A DNA stretch of 64,000 bases from Quinella sp. 2Q5 (GCA_015206785.1 JADEZQ010000001.1:62001-126000); one strand, 5' to 3'. Shown: positions 36,414 to 46,177, counted from the stretch's first letter. Notes: a model not told the origin generated them from the sequence alone. A program made the numbers and translations.

Positions 36414-39400
36414 TCACGCGTCAGCCTGCAGAAAATTTTTCATGGCGTCAAGGATATCGGACTTGCCTCCCTTGACGGGTTCGGCGGTCTCGTTGATGGC
36501 GCGGTCGAATGTACACAGCGCGGAGAACGGGCAGTAAGCGCAGGCGTCTTCGTCGGGGAACTTCGCGGGCTTGACTTCGATGTCGCCGTTCAAAATCCGT
36601 TCGGCAGTCGTTTGCAAAAGTTTTTCCGCGTAATCGATGACGGTCTGCAAATCTTCGCGGCTGATGAGATTCGACTTTAACCTTTCGTCGAAGTGAACGA
36701 ACTTGCCCGTGCTGTCGAGGGCTTGCCTGATGTCGTCGTCGATGCGAATGAGCCCGGGCATTTCGAGTTCCTTGGCGGCGTTTGATTCGGCGTCGGCGTC
36801 AGTGTTGCCGCTCTTGGTGGACATGCGCAACAGGCAATACAACATGGCGGCGGGTTCGGTGCCGATGATTTTCTTCGCCGCGCCGAGATAGATCGCCAGC
36901 TGCAAACTCAGCCCGCCGAAAATTTTCTTGAGGTTGAGCGTCGCGTGTCCGGTCTTGTAGTCGATGACGAGAAAATATTTTCCGTCGCCGCTGATGTCGA
37001 TGCGGTCGATGCGCCCACGCAGATTCAGCTCCACGTCGCCGACGGTGCGCGTGTCCGTCTCGTCGAAGGGCGATTCGAAAATCGTCGGGTGAAATTGGCT
37101 GACGCCGTCGAATTCAATCAGCCGCGCGAGTGATTGCACGGCGACGGTCTTGATGCGTTCGCGGCGGTGCTCAAGAGCTTTGGTGCTGAACAAAATTTTG
37201 TTGCGGACGATGGGCGTGAGTTCGTCCAAAATTTTTTCGACGCGCTCATTCAGCTCGACAGCCTCCACCGACGACCAACGACGACCTTGAGCTTTGAGAT
37301 CGTGACCGAAGCGGCTCATCACCGCGTGAATCAAATCGCCGACGTCCAGCGACTGAACTTTGTATTCGGCGCGCTCGTTGAGCTTGAGCCCGTGCTTGGC
37401 GAAAAATCTGAACGGGCAGGCGTTGAAGTCTTCGAAGCGGGTGACGGACGCGCGGATCTTCTTCGACGGCGCATATAGTTTGCCGGCGGTCTCCTTCGAC
37501 AGAATTCTTTCGCCCGCGGAAAAAATTTCACTGCCGAGATTTTGCAGGACGTCGGCTTCCACGCGCAAGGTCTCCACGGGGAAAATCGTGCGCAGTCTGT
37601 TCAGCAGCGGCGACGCGGAAATTTTCTTGCCCTCGGCGTCGGCAATCGGGTACGACAGCGCAAGCAGTTCACGAGCCTCCGTCAGCCCGCGGTAGATCAA
37701 AAATTTCTCCGCCAACGCCTGTTCATGTCCGCCCTTGGAAATTTCCACGCCCGCATCGTTGAGGCGCAATCTGTCCGCGTCGTTGAGCAAATTTTTTTCG
37801 ATGACGCGCCGCGGGAAGTTCACGTCGTCGAAGCCGAGCACGAATAGCACCCGCGAGTTCTGCAACGAATTCTGATCGAAACGCGCGACCGTCACCTCGT
37901 CGAGCCCCGGCGGAATCAGCGACATCTCCAGAGCGTCGAGCCCCTCGCCGATGATTGTTTCGAAGTCCCGCGCGGTGATTGCCTCTTCGCCCAGCGCGTC
38001 AACGATTTGTTCGAGCAGATTGATGATGTCGTCCCAAATTTTGATGTGCTCGCGAGAGAGTGACAGGTTGCCGCGAAGCTCTTCGGTCTGCGCCCAATCG
38101 TCGAGCCGCTCGTGAACGTTGAGGTCTTCGAGCAGATTGAACAGCGCGGTCGCCAGCGCGATGACTTGCCCGTCGGCGGCTTTGATTCGTTCGGCGAAAC
38201 GATTCAGCGGCGCGATGACCTTGCGGCGGATTTGATTGACGGCGTCGAGTTGAGCGGTCTCCGTAGCGTTGGCGGGGCGATATGGTTCGTCCAACGACCA
38301 CACGCGACGAAATTCCCACGGTCTGTTCCAAGCCGCCGCGCCCTTGATGCCGAACTCCACAACGTAATTTTCCAGCAGATCGATGTCCACGGCCGCCGCG
38401 TCGAAGAATCCCGTCCGCAGGCAACGGAAGATTGGTTCACGCCGCCAGCCGCGCAGAACTTCCAACGCCGAACGCAAAAGCTCCGCCAGCGGGTGACTTG
38501 CCGCGGGTCGCTTCATGTCCACGAAGAACGGGATGGCGTGCACTTCGAACAGCGGCTTGATGAGCGCGAAGTAACTTTCGTCGCGGGCAACAACGCCGAT
38601 TTCCCGAAGCCTGACGCCGGATTTGACCAGCCGCAAAATTTCCCGCGCGACGTGTTCGACTTCCGCCCGACGATTGACCGCCTCGACGACTTGCAAGCCC
38701 GCGGCGTCGTCAAATTTTTTCGGCGCGTATTCGAACAGCCGACGCTCCAAAATTTTCAGCGACGGACTTTGGAATCTGCGCGGCGACTCCAAACGCGTGA
38801 CGGTGAACTCAACGCCGACATCCTCCGCCAAATCTCGCAGGGTCTTGAACGTCTCGAATGCGCGGTTGAAAATCCCGACGTCCGAAAGATTTTCGCGGCT
38901 GTTGATGTTCGTGTCCATCGTCAGCGTGACGTGAACGTTGCGGGCGTGGCGGAAGAGTTGGCGCAAAAAATTTCTCTGGCTCGGGTCGAAGAAGATGAAG
39001 CCGTCGATAAAAATTTCCGTGCCGGCAATCGTCGGCAACTGCGGCAAAACTTCGGCGGCGTGCGCCAAAAGATTTTCGTCGTCGGTGAGTTTGTCGGCGA
39101 GGGTCGCGCTCAAGTCGTCAGCAAAATTCGCCAGGTCACGAAGCTTGTCGCTTAGCTCGTCGTCGGTCACGCGGTCTGCGGCGTCTATGAGTTTGTCGGC
39201 GTCGATTGAGTAGTCGGCAAGTTCCTTGAGCCCGTCGGACAAAATTTGCGCGAAGCCGTGTTGCTTTGCCGCCCGCGTAAAAAATTTCAGCTCACCGGCT
39301 TTGTCGCGGCGCAGAAGAATTTTCCTCAGCAGAAGCCGCCTGCCGATGTCGGATATTCGCGGCGACAATGCCCCGCCAACTTCGTCGAGGATCTGCCGCG

Positions 39401-39605
39401 CAAAACGTGTGAAGCTCTGCATGCGCGTGTTGATTGCCCCGCCCGTCAGAGCCGCAAGCTCCAGCTCCGCGCGATAGGTTTGGTACGCCGGCAACAGAAA
39501 AATTATTTCCGCGATGAGCGGCTTGGCTTGCAAAATTTTTCGCGCACGTTGCAGGCAGGCGAAGGTCTTGCCCACGCCCGCGCGCCCGATAATCACTTCG
39601 ACCAT
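36414..39605 (-). CDS. addB: ATP-dependent helicase/nuclease subunit B
   Basis: The 1063-residue protein begins MVEVIIGRAGVGKT (Walker A) and ends with a nuclease and iron-sulfur region: an early cysteine in FNACPFRFFAKHGL, the nuclease core LVIDYKTG, and the cluster CAYCPFSALC. This is the AddB pattern. ATG at 39605 follows GGGAGGG. It stands alone, divergent from a DeoR regulator and convergent with putP, while addA is at 28247-31654 on the other strand. The helicase motifs are degenerate, as expected for AddB. Confidence 0.93.
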   Translation of the reverse strand: MVEVIIGRAGVGKTFACLQRARKILQAKPLIAEIIFLLPAYQTYRAELELAALTGGAINTRMQSFTRFARQILDEVGGALSPRISDIGRRLLLRKILLRRDKAGELKFFTRAAKQHGFAQILSDGLKELADYSIDADKLIDAADRVTDDELSDKLRDLANFADDLSATLADKLTDDENLLAHAAEVLPQLPTIAGTEIFIDGFIFFDPSQRNFLRQLFRHARNVHVTLTMDTNINSRENLSDVGIFNRAFETFKTLRDLAEDVGVEFTVTRLESPRRFQSPSLKILERRLFEYAPKKFDDAAGLQVVEAVNRRAEVEHVAREILRLVKSGVRLREIGVVARDESYFALIKPLFEVHAIPFFVDMKRPAASHPLAELLRSALEVLRGWRREPIFRCLRTGFFDAAAVDIDLLENYVVEFGIKGAAAWNRPWEFRRVWSLDEPYRPANATETAQLDAVNQIRRKVIAPLNRFAERIKAADGQVIALATALFNLLEDLNVHERLDDWAQTEELRGNLSLSREHIKIWDDIINLLEQIVDALGEEAITARDFETIIGEGLDALEMSLIPPGLDEVTVARFDQNSLQNSRVLFVLGFDDVNFPRRVIEKNLLNDADRLRLNDAGVEISKGGHEQALAEKFLIYRGLTEARELLALSYPIADAEGKKISASPLLNRLRTIFPVETLRVEADVLQNLGSEIFSAGERILSKETAGKLYAPSKKIRASVTRFEDFNACPFRFFAKHGLKLNERAEYKVQSLDVGDLIHAVMSRFGHDLKAQGRRWSSVEAVELNERVEKILDELTPIVRNKILFSTKALEHRRERIKTVAVQSLARLIEFDGVSQFHPTIFESPFDETDTRTVGDVELNLRGRIDRIDISGDGKYFLVIDYKTGHATLNLKKIFGGLSLQLAIYLGAAKKIIGTEPAAMLYCLLRMSTKSGNTDADAESNAAKELEMPGLIRIDDDIRQALDSTGKFVHFDERLKSNLISREDLQTVIDYAEKLLQTTAERILNGDIEVKPAKFPDEDACAYCPFSALCTFDRAINETAEPVKGGKSDILDAMKNFLQADA

Positions 39606-39636
39606 CAAAATCCCTCCCGTGTCTGCGGTTGGACGA

Positions 39637-39665
39637 ATCTTATCACACGCGCCGCCGATAAACAA
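39637..39665 (-). promoter_or_regulatory. Probable promoter of addB
   Basis: On the minus strand TTGTTT, 17 bases, TAAGAT. It lies five bases from the divergent DeoR promoter. Confidence 0.5.
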
Positions 39666-39670
39666 ACGTC

Positions 39671-39699
39671 TTGCCATTTCGGGTGCCGCAAAATATAAT
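39671..39699 (+). promoter_or_regulatory. Promoter of the DeoR-family gene
   Basis: TTGCCA, 17 bases, TATAAT, about 47 bases before the ATG at 39746. Confidence 0.8.
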
Positions 39700-39745
39700 C
39701 CGAGCGGATAGAACAAAATTCCCGCAACGAAATGAGGCAATGATC

Positions 39746-40516
39746 ATGTTCCCCGAAGAACGACACGCAAAAATTTTGGAGATGCTCGCCCGCGACGGCA
39801 AGGTTCTCGTCAAGGAACTGACGGAAATCTTCGGCGTGACGGAAGACTCCATCCGCAAGGATTTGAGTTCTCTGGAACTCGACGGCAAATTGAAGCGGAC
39901 ATACGGCGGCGCAGTGAGCATTGAAGAGAAACTGCAGATGACCGAGGCGAATCGGCGCAGGGTCTCTGACGTGGAAGCCAAACGCAAAATCGCCATTGCC
40001 GCCGTCAAGCTCATGCAGCCGCAGGATTTGATTTTCCTGGACATCTCGACCATAAGCATCGCCATCGCGCAGATATTGGAGAAGACCGACGCCGGCTACA
40101 AAATCCTGACGAACATGGTGGACGTTTTGGTTATGTTGGCACGCAACCCGAAGATCGATTTGTTCTTTGCGGGCGGGCAAGTCAATCAGAGCCGCGACGG
40201 TTTCTCCGACGTGCTGAACTTGGAATTTATCTCGCGCTTCCGCCCCGACATCTCGTTCCTCGGCGCGTTCGGCGTGGACATCAAAAAAAATTCTCTGACG
40301 TCGCGTTCGGCGGCGGGCGGCGTGCATAAGGCGCGAATGATTGACATCAGCAAAAGCTCATACATCATCGCCGAATCCCGAAAGATTGGCACCGAAAGCA
40401 TCTATCACTTCGCCGCGCTCGATAAAGTTGACGGCATCATCACCGAAAGCGCGTTGCCGGAAAATTTGACGACCGCCGCTCAAAAGCTCGGCGTGCGAAT
40501 AATTTCCGCAGAATAA
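39746..40516 (+). CDS. DeoR-family transcriptional regulator
   Basis: A 256-residue repressor with an N-terminal winged helix (FPEERHAKILEMLARDGKV, then LTEIFGVTEDSIRKDLSSLE, KRTYGGAV) and a DeoR sensor domain containing LDISTISIAIAQIL and the FLGAFGVD segment. Such regulators respond to sugar phosphates or nucleosides. I pick ATG 39746, eight bases after GAGG; the ATG at 39740 is too close. No sugar operon is adjacent, so the targets are unknown. It is divergent from addB with back-to-back promoters. Confidence 0.9.
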   Translation: MFPEERHAKILEMLARDGKVLVKELTEIFGVTEDSIRKDLSSLELDGKLKRTYGGAVSIEEKLQMTEANRRRVSDVEAKRKIAIAAVKLMQPQDLIFLDISTISIAIAQILEKTDAGYKILTNMVDVLVMLARNPKIDLFFAGGQVNQSRDGFSDVLNLEFISRFRPDISFLGAFGVDIKKNSLTSRSAAGGVHKARMIDISKSSYIIAESRKIGTESIYHFAALDKVDGIITESALPENLTTAAQKLGVRIISAE

Positions 40517-40550
40517 AAATCCCCGTCGATGGCGGGGATTTTTTGTCGGA
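40514..40550. terminator. Terminator between the DeoR gene and the DUF805 gene
   Basis: AAAATCCCCG and CGGGGATTTT pair around a seven-base loop, then TT. It is symmetrical enough to serve both converging genes. Confidence 0.8.
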
Positions 40551-40556
40551 CGATGT

Positions 40557-41177
40557 TCACCAGCCCCCTTGCACTTCCAAAGGATCGGGGCCGTATCTGT
40601 TGGGACCGCGTGTGCCCGGCGCAAGCAATGCATAAAACCCGAACAGAGCATTGACGAACGGAATGAGGAAGACGAGATAAAACCAGCCGCTCAAATCCAA
40701 ATCGTGCAGACGACGAATCGTCAACATCACGTTCGGCACGAGCATAATCAGCCCGTAGAGCAACAACATCAGCCCCACGCCCGCCATATAGTTCGGCGGG
40801 GAATTGGGCGGGGTCGTCGCGACTGCAACGATGTACAGTAAAATTTCCGGCACCAACAAAATCATTGCGCGCACGAAATATCGCCAACGATTGAGCCGCC
40901 CGCTCGTCGTCAAAAATTTTTCCTGCAACGTCACGTCTTGGCGATAGGTCGGCGTCGGTTGCGTCGGTTGCGATTGCGTCGTCGGTTGCGGTTGAGGCGG
41001 CGTCGGTTGAGGCGTCGGCGTCGGTTGCGGTTGAGGCGTCGATTGCGGTTGAGGCGGCAGGTCTCGTTCGTCAGCGGGCTCGGCATCGTCGCGTTGGATT
41101 TTCTTTCCGCAGGAGCCGCAGAATTTTGCATCGGGGCGAAGTTTCGCGCCGCAGTTCGGACAGAAATTCATTGCCAC
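40557..41177 (-). CDS. Zinc-ribbon DUF805 membrane protein
   Basis: The 206-residue protein begins with a zinc ribbon (FCPNCGAKL and FCGSCGKKI), followed by a long low-complexity stretch of Pro, Gln and Thr (about residues 40-78), then a DUF805 membrane domain with RLNRWRYF, TIRRLHDLDLSGW and PGTRGPNRYGPDPLE. The GTG at 41177, seven bases after GGAGG, is the likely start; ATG 41171 is an alternative. It follows a second zinc-ribbon gene by 13 bases. Function is unknown. Confidence 0.8.
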   Translation of the reverse strand: MAMNFCPNCGAKLRPDAKFCGSCGKKIQRDDAEPADERDLPPQPQSTPQPQPTPTPQPTPPQPQPTTQSQPTQPTPTYRQDVTLQEKFLTTSGRLNRWRYFVRAMILLVPEILLYIVAVATTPPNSPPNYMAGVGLMLLLYGLIMLVPNVMLTIRRLHDLDLSGWFYLVFLIPFVNALFGFYALLAPGTRGPNRYGPDPLEVQGGW

Positions 41178-41190
41178 AAAAATTCCTCCT

Positions 41191-42378
41191 TCACTCGGTG
41201 ACGACGCGGAAGGGCACGTCGAATTCGGTTGACGACAAATTTTCGTTGACGGCGTCGCGGCGAACGTCGGTGACGGTCACGTTGTCGGGGATGTCGAAGA
41301 CGGCGTGGACGAAGTAAGCTTGCCCGGGGTTGAGATCCCAGCGAGTCTGTGCGCCGATTGTGACTTTGTAGGTGGACGTGGCGTCCATATCGTCCGAATA
41401 TTTTCTGCCGCGTTCGTCAATCAGGCTGATGCTCGGCTCAATTATCGGCGCGTTGGTTTGGTTGCCGACTATGACAGTGACGACGTAATAAGTGCCGCGT
41501 GCGGTGTGGTTCCCTCCAAAATCGCTCGCGATGTATTTTCGTCTGTCCACGCTGTAGAGAGCACAGCCCACGCCGTCGCGGACGATGCCGCGATAAACTC
41601 CTTCGCCCGTGACGTTGCAGGTGTAGTTGTAGCTGTCGTCGGCAGAAAACTTTGCGGGCTTAGTTGACGGCTTGGGCGGCGTGGAAGTTGTCGGCTTTGG
41701 CGCGGCGGATGATGCCGGCACGTATATGGCGATGCGGCTGACGCGACCGTTGCTGATGACGAAACGCAGATGACCCGTCGGCAATTCGTAGGTGTAGATC
41801 GCTCCTTTGTCGTCGGTGGTGACGTTGTAGTCCTTGCCGTAAGCTTCTTCGACGACTTTGAGCGAATCGCCGATGCTGACGCCGCGAACGGTGCTGTATA
41901 AACCCGTGAGCGCAACGGTCTTCACTTTGTTGCCATCAAAGCCGACTTCGACGTTGCCGTAATTGTAGTAGCTGTCGCTGTAAACTTCGGGTATGCCGTA
42001 AATTTTTTCAACGTCGCGTCTGCTCATGCCCAGCTTCAATGAGCCGAGCGTCATATCGGATTCGTTGACCGGCGCGGGTTTGGCTGTCGGTTTCGGTGTG
42101 GAAGGCGGCGTTGGCGGCTTTGCTTCGGGCGTTATCGTTTGAGACGTCTTCTGTTGTGCGGGCGGCGGCGAATTTTTTTCCGCGAAGTAATTGTACGACA
42201 CCACGCCCGTCAGCACGCACAGGATCACTGCGCCGATGATGAAGAAAATTTTTTTCTCGCCGGACGGCGGCGGTGAAGGCGGCGGCTCGTCGTCGCGGAA
42301 GACTTTCGTTCCGCAGGCGTGGCAAAAATTTTCGTCGTCTTCCAAACGTTCGCCGCACTGTTCACAAAATCTTGCCAT
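41191..42378 (-). CDS. Zinc-ribbon single-pass membrane protein of unknown function
   Basis: This 395-residue protein has an N-terminal zinc ribbon (FCEQCGERL, FCHACGTKV), one transmembrane segment near residues 44-62, a Pro/Thr/Lys-rich linker, and an exported part. The first exported domain (LGSLKLGMSRRDVEKIYG) resembles SmpA/BamE-like or DUF4309 modules. The C-terminal domain (about residues 270-395) looks like a DUF4352-type immunoglobulin-like fold with GTYYVVTVIVGNQTNAP. The ATG at 42378 follows GGAGG. The 13-base gap to the DUF805 gene suggests one unit. Role unknown. Confidence 0.7.
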   Translation of the reverse strand: MARFCEQCGERLEDDENFCHACGTKVFRDDEPPPSPPPSGEKKIFFIIGAVILCVLTGVVSYNYFAEKNSPPPAQQKTSQTITPEAKPPTPPSTPKPTAKPAPVNESDMTLGSLKLGMSRRDVEKIYGIPEVYSDSYYNYGNVEVGFDGNKVKTVALTGLYSTVRGVSIGDSLKVVEEAYGKDYNVTTDDKGAIYTYELPTGHLRFVISNGRVSRIAIYVPASSAAPKPTTSTPPKPSTKPAKFSADDSYNYTCNVTGEGVYRGIVRDGVGCALYSVDRRKYIASDFGGNHTARGTYYVVTVIVGNQTNAPIIEPSISLIDERGRKYSDDMDATSTYKVTIGAQTRWDLNPGQAYFVHAVFDIPDNVTVTDVRRDAVNENLSSTEFDVPFRVVTE

Positions 42379-42395
42379 CAGTCGTTACCTCCGAA

Positions 42396-42923
42396 TCAAA
42401 CGTGCGCGTTGAACATGTAGATATAACGCGTCCCTACCCTGGAAAATTCCCAGTTGACGTAGCGACCGGCATGCACGCACCAAACCGAAGACTTGACCAC
42501 AAAACCTCCGTCGGCACTCTGCGACTCCGCTTGCTTTGCTTGTTGAAAGACGTCGACGTAAATCACTTGCGCTTCCGTCGGATTCAGCCCTGCCAATCTC
42601 ATCACGCCGCCTGCAACTGCGTTCATCATGTAGAAATCGTTTTTGTCGACGTTCTCGCACACCGCGGCAATGGTTAAGACTATCCCCTCATTGTCGGCGA
42701 TCCAAACAATGGCGTTACTTGCGTTGTTGCCGAAGTGCGCCGTGTAGTGCCAATTGTTGTTGCCTTCGCCGTATTCGATGCCCCAGATGTTGATGCCGCC
42801 GGTTTTCATCATTTCGAGAAAATTTCCCACGTCGTAATTCAAAAGCGGAACACTCTGCGCATGAGCCGAGCTCCCAACGAAAAAAATCATCGACGCAAAA
42901 AAAATCGTCCGAGCAGATTTCAT
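42396..42923 (-). CDS. Secreted protein of unknown function
   Basis: A 175-residue product with a signal peptide (TIFFASMIFFVGSSAHA, cleavage after AHA likely). The mature part has LLNYDVGNFLEMMKTGG and a tryptophan- and aromatic-rich C-terminus (VNWEFSRVGTRYIYMF). I do not recognise the family. The ATG at 42923 is preceded by AAGGAG. Promoter at 42972-43000. It lies 17 bases upstream of the zinc-ribbon gene and may be co-transcribed with it. Confidence 0.7.
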   Translation of the reverse strand: MKSARTIFFASMIFFVGSSAHAQSVPLLNYDVGNFLEMMKTGGINIWGIEYGEGNNNWHYTAHFGNNASNAIVWIADNEGIVLTIAAVCENVDKNDFYMMNAVAGGVMRLAGLNPTEAQVIYVDVFQQAKQAESQSADGGFVVKSSVWCVHAGRYVNWEFSRVGTRYIYMFNAHV

Positions 42924-42971
42924 CACCAACACTCCTTCCAATGAGCCGCAAAAATTTTTTCAGTTGTCCGC

Positions 42972-43000
42972 AATTTATCATCTGCCCCCGTCGTTGGCAA
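42972..43000 (-). promoter_or_regulatory. Promoter of the secreted-protein gene
   Basis: On the minus strand TTGCCA, 17 bases, TAAATT, about 48 bases before the ATG at 42923. Confidence 0.6.
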
Positions 43001-43021
43001 GGCGGCGGGAAAATTTTTCGC

Positions 43022-43050
43022 TTGCTATCCGCGGGCGATTTTAATACAAT
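43022..43050 (+). promoter_or_regulatory. Promoter of the hybrid histidine kinase gene
   Basis: TTGCTA, 17 bases, TACAAT, 36 bases before the ATG. Confidence 0.65.
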
Positions 43051-43086
43051 CGACGGAAGAAAATTTTTGCGCGAGGTCCTGACGTC

Positions 43087-46000
43087 ATGGAAGAAAAAAA
43101 TTCACCGACCACCGACAAGCGAACGGTCTCGGTGGCGATTGTCGGCAGTGCGATAATCGCCGCGCTGCTGATTCTGTCGACGCTGTGGATAAATCGAAGC
43201 GAACAGAGCGGCACGAGCGAGGCAGTTCATTCGGTGAGCGAACTTTATCTGCGGGAGCTGACCGACCGCCGCGAACAAGTCATCACCGCCCGAATAAACG
43301 TGCGCGTGGAAAACATTCGCTCCGCGCTGAAAATTTTGTCGCCGAACGATTTGCAGAGCGTTGAGACGTTGAGCGCGTTTCTTGGGAAGATGCAGACCTT
43401 CTGCGACGTGGATCAGTTCGCAATGACCGACGCCAACGGCAACGTCTTCACGCCCGCGGGCACCGTCAATGCCGACGAATATTTTTTCGCGCGAGAAATG
43501 ATTGCTGAACCGGAAATTTTCACGTATGACCTGACCGCCAAGGACAAGACCGTCGCCGTCGTCGTGCCCGTGGAGAACGTGACGTTTCAGGGCGCGCGCA
43601 ATCGCAACTGCTTCATCGTGCTCAAGATGTCCAAGTTCCTCGAAGGCATTCTCGTTCACACCACCGCCGCAGAGATGACGTTCTTTAACCTGTACCACAC
43701 CAGCGGCGAGTCACTGACCGACGCGGTGCTCGGCAGTCTCGACAGCGGCACGAACTTGATGGACGCGTTGAAGATTGCCGAATTCGACGCGGGCTATTCC
43801 GCTGAACAAGTCGCCTTCGACTTCGCCAACAACCGCGGCGGTATGGCGTCGTTCACATATCGCGGCGTCAAAGAAATGCTCTACTATCGCCCCGTCAAGC
43901 AAACCGGCTGGCTGTTGACGTATCTGATTCGCGAGGGGCAAATCGAAAGCGAAATCTCCGCCGTGAGCTCGGCAATGCGTCAGCGTTCCCTGTTGCAGAT
44001 TGGGCTGACGATTCTGTCGATGGTTATCGTGTTCGCGCTGATAATTTCACAGGCACGCAAGAACGCCGACCTCGTCCACCAACAGAAGCTGACTGAAACA
44101 GAGAGCCGCGTCAAGCGCGAGGAGATGGAAGAGAAACTTCGCCTGCAGACAAAACTTCTCGGCGAGGAGCGTCGTCGTCGTCGTCAAAGCGAAATGATTC
44201 AGGCACTGACGGCGGACTATCGGCTGGTCTATCACCTCAACCTTGATTCGGACGAGGCGGTCTGCTATCGTGTTGCGCCGGAGATCAGCCAACAGTTCAA
44301 CCGCCGTCAAAGCGACGTCGTCAAGTTCCAAGCGGCGATGGTTGCTTATGTCAATGAGTATGTCGTGCCCAATGACCGCGAAGATTTGTTGGAGTTCGTC
44401 AAGCCCGAAAATCTTCGTGCGCGGCTTGCCAACGAGGAGATCATTTCGCACCGATACCTGATGACGCGCGACGGCGAGGAACATTACATGATGGTGCGCG
44501 TCGCCAAAATCGATGAGGGCATGCACGCCGTGGGCGTCGGTTTCGCAAACGTCGACGAACAGACACGCGCGTCCCTTGCGAAGAATCAGCAGCTTGCCGA
44601 GGCTCTGGCTCAAGCTCAACACGCGAACGCCTCAAAGACCGTCTTCCTGTCGAACATGAGCCACGACATCCGCACACCCATGAACGCAATCATCGGCTTC
44701 ACGAACCTTGCCCTGCGACACTTCGAGAACCGCACGCAGGTCAAAGACTCGTTGGAAAAAGTTTTGTCGTCGAGCAATCATCTGCTCGGACTCATCAACG
44801 ACATCCTGGATATGAGCCGAATCGAGAGCGGGCGCGTCGAAGTTGCTGAACAAGCCTGCAACCTATCCGAAGTGATTCACAATCTGATCCACATCATTCA
44901 GCCGCAGATAAACGCCAAGCAACAGAAATTCCACGTGGACGCCTTCCGCGTCAAGAACGAGGACGTTTACGCCGACCGCCTCAAGATAAACCAGGTGCTC
45001 ATCAATATCCTAAGCAACGCCGTCAAGTACACTCCTGCCACGGGCGAAATCTTCTTCCGCATATCGCAATACGACTCCGACCTCCCAGGTTGCGCCCGCT
45101 ATGAATTCCGCATCAAAGACAACGGGCTGGGCATGAGCAAGGAATTCCTCAAGCACGTGTTCGACGCCTTTGAACGCGAGGAGACTTCCACCAAGAGCGG
45201 CATTCAGGGCACGGGCTTAGGTATGTCGATCACCAAGAAGATGGTCGAACTTATGGGCGGCGATATCAGCGTCGAGAGCGAGAAGGACAAGGGCAGCGAG
45301 TTCACCGTGACCGTCGACCTCAAGCTTCAGCACGACGTCAAGCAGATAACGATTCAGGAGCTCAACGGTCTGCGTGCGCTTGTTGTCGACGACGACTTCA
45401 ACACGTGCGAATCCGTCACCGCCATGCTCAAGCAGATGGGTATGCGTTCCGAGTGGACAACTTCCCCGCGCGAGGCTGTCTTCCGCGCAGGCAGAGCTTT
45501 GGAGGACGACCCGTTCAGCGCGTACATCGTCGATTGGCTCATGCCCGACCAAAACGGCATTGAGACCGTCCGCCAGATTCGTCGCGTCGTCGGCTCGACC
45601 GCGCCCGTCATCATCTTGACCGCCTACGATTATTCCGACATCGAACCCGAAGCCAAAACCGCGGGCGTCACGACGTTTTGCACCAAGCCGCTGTTCATGA
45701 GCGACCTGAAGACCGCATTGAGCCGCGCCATCAACGGCATCTACGACGACGACGGCAAGCACGACGAACTTTCTGCGACGGACTTCGGCGGCAAGCGCGT
45801 CCTGCTCGTTGAAGATATCGAAGTCAACCGCGAGATTGCCAAGGCTGTGCTGACCGAGATTGGTTTGGATGTGGACGACGCTGACGACGGAACAGTTGCC
45901 GTGCAGAAGTTCAAGGATTCCCCGCCGCATTATTACGACTTGATTCTGATGGACGTGCAGATGCCAAAGATGAACGGCTACGACGCCACGCGGGCGATTC

Positions 46001-46167
46001 GTGCGCTGACTCGCCGAGACTCAAAGACCGTGCCAATCGTCGCGATGACTGCCAACGCCTTCGACGAGGACAAGACCAACGCGCTCAACGCCGGCATGAA
46101 CGACCACCTTGCCAAGCCGCTCGACATTCCGAAGCTGCTTGAGACCCTGAGCAAGTATCTGAAGTGA
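43087..46167 (+). CDS. Hybrid sensor histidine kinase with two receiver domains
   Basis: The 1026-residue protein has a transmembrane helix at about 12-34, a periplasmic Cache-like sensor to about 298, a second helix near 300-320, a coiled coil, a PAS-like region (about 370-490), a HisKA box with His526 in MSHDIRTPMNAIIGF, and an HATPase domain (GTGLGMSITKKMVELMGGD). Two receivers follow: Asp near 815 (IVDWLMPDQNG) and Asp near 955 (LILMDVQMPKMNGYDA). No HPt domain is present, so a separate one may be needed. Ligand unknown. It is followed by a DUF4422 gene. Confidence 0.93.
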   Translation: MEEKNSPTTDKRTVSVAIVGSAIIAALLILSTLWINRSEQSGTSEAVHSVSELYLRELTDRREQVITARINVRVENIRSALKILSPNDLQSVETLSAFLGKMQTFCDVDQFAMTDANGNVFTPAGTVNADEYFFAREMIAEPEIFTYDLTAKDKTVAVVVPVENVTFQGARNRNCFIVLKMSKFLEGILVHTTAAEMTFFNLYHTSGESLTDAVLGSLDSGTNLMDALKIAEFDAGYSAEQVAFDFANNRGGMASFTYRGVKEMLYYRPVKQTGWLLTYLIREGQIESEISAVSSAMRQRSLLQIGLTILSMVIVFALIISQARKNADLVHQQKLTETESRVKREEMEEKLRLQTKLLGEERRRRRQSEMIQALTADYRLVYHLNLDSDEAVCYRVAPEISQQFNRRQSDVVKFQAAMVAYVNEYVVPNDREDLLEFVKPENLRARLANEEIISHRYLMTRDGEEHYMMVRVAKIDEGMHAVGVGFANVDEQTRASLAKNQQLAEALAQAQHANASKTVFLSNMSHDIRTPMNAIIGFTNLALRHFENRTQVKDSLEKVLSSSNHLLGLINDILDMSRIESGRVEVAEQACNLSEVIHNLIHIIQPQINAKQQKFHVDAFRVKNEDVYADRLKINQVLINILSNAVKYTPATGEIFFRISQYDSDLPGCARYEFRIKDNGLGMSKEFLKHVFDAFEREETSTKSGIQGTGLGMSITKKMVELMGGDISVESEKDKGSEFTVTVDLKLQHDVKQITIQELNGLRALVVDDDFNTCESVTAMLKQMGMRSEWTTSPREAVFRAGRALEDDPFSAYIVDWLMPDQNGIETVRQIRRVVGSTAPVIILTAYDYSDIEPEAKTAGVTTFCTKPLFMSDLKTALSRAINGIYDDDGKHDELSATDFGGKRVLLVEDIEVNREIAKAVLTEIGLDVDDADDGTVAVQKFKDSPPHYYDLILMDVQMPKMNGYDATRAIRALTRRDSKTVPIVAMTANAFDEDKTNALNAGMNDHLAKPLDIPKLLETLSKYLK

Positions 46168-46177
46168 GGCGATGACT

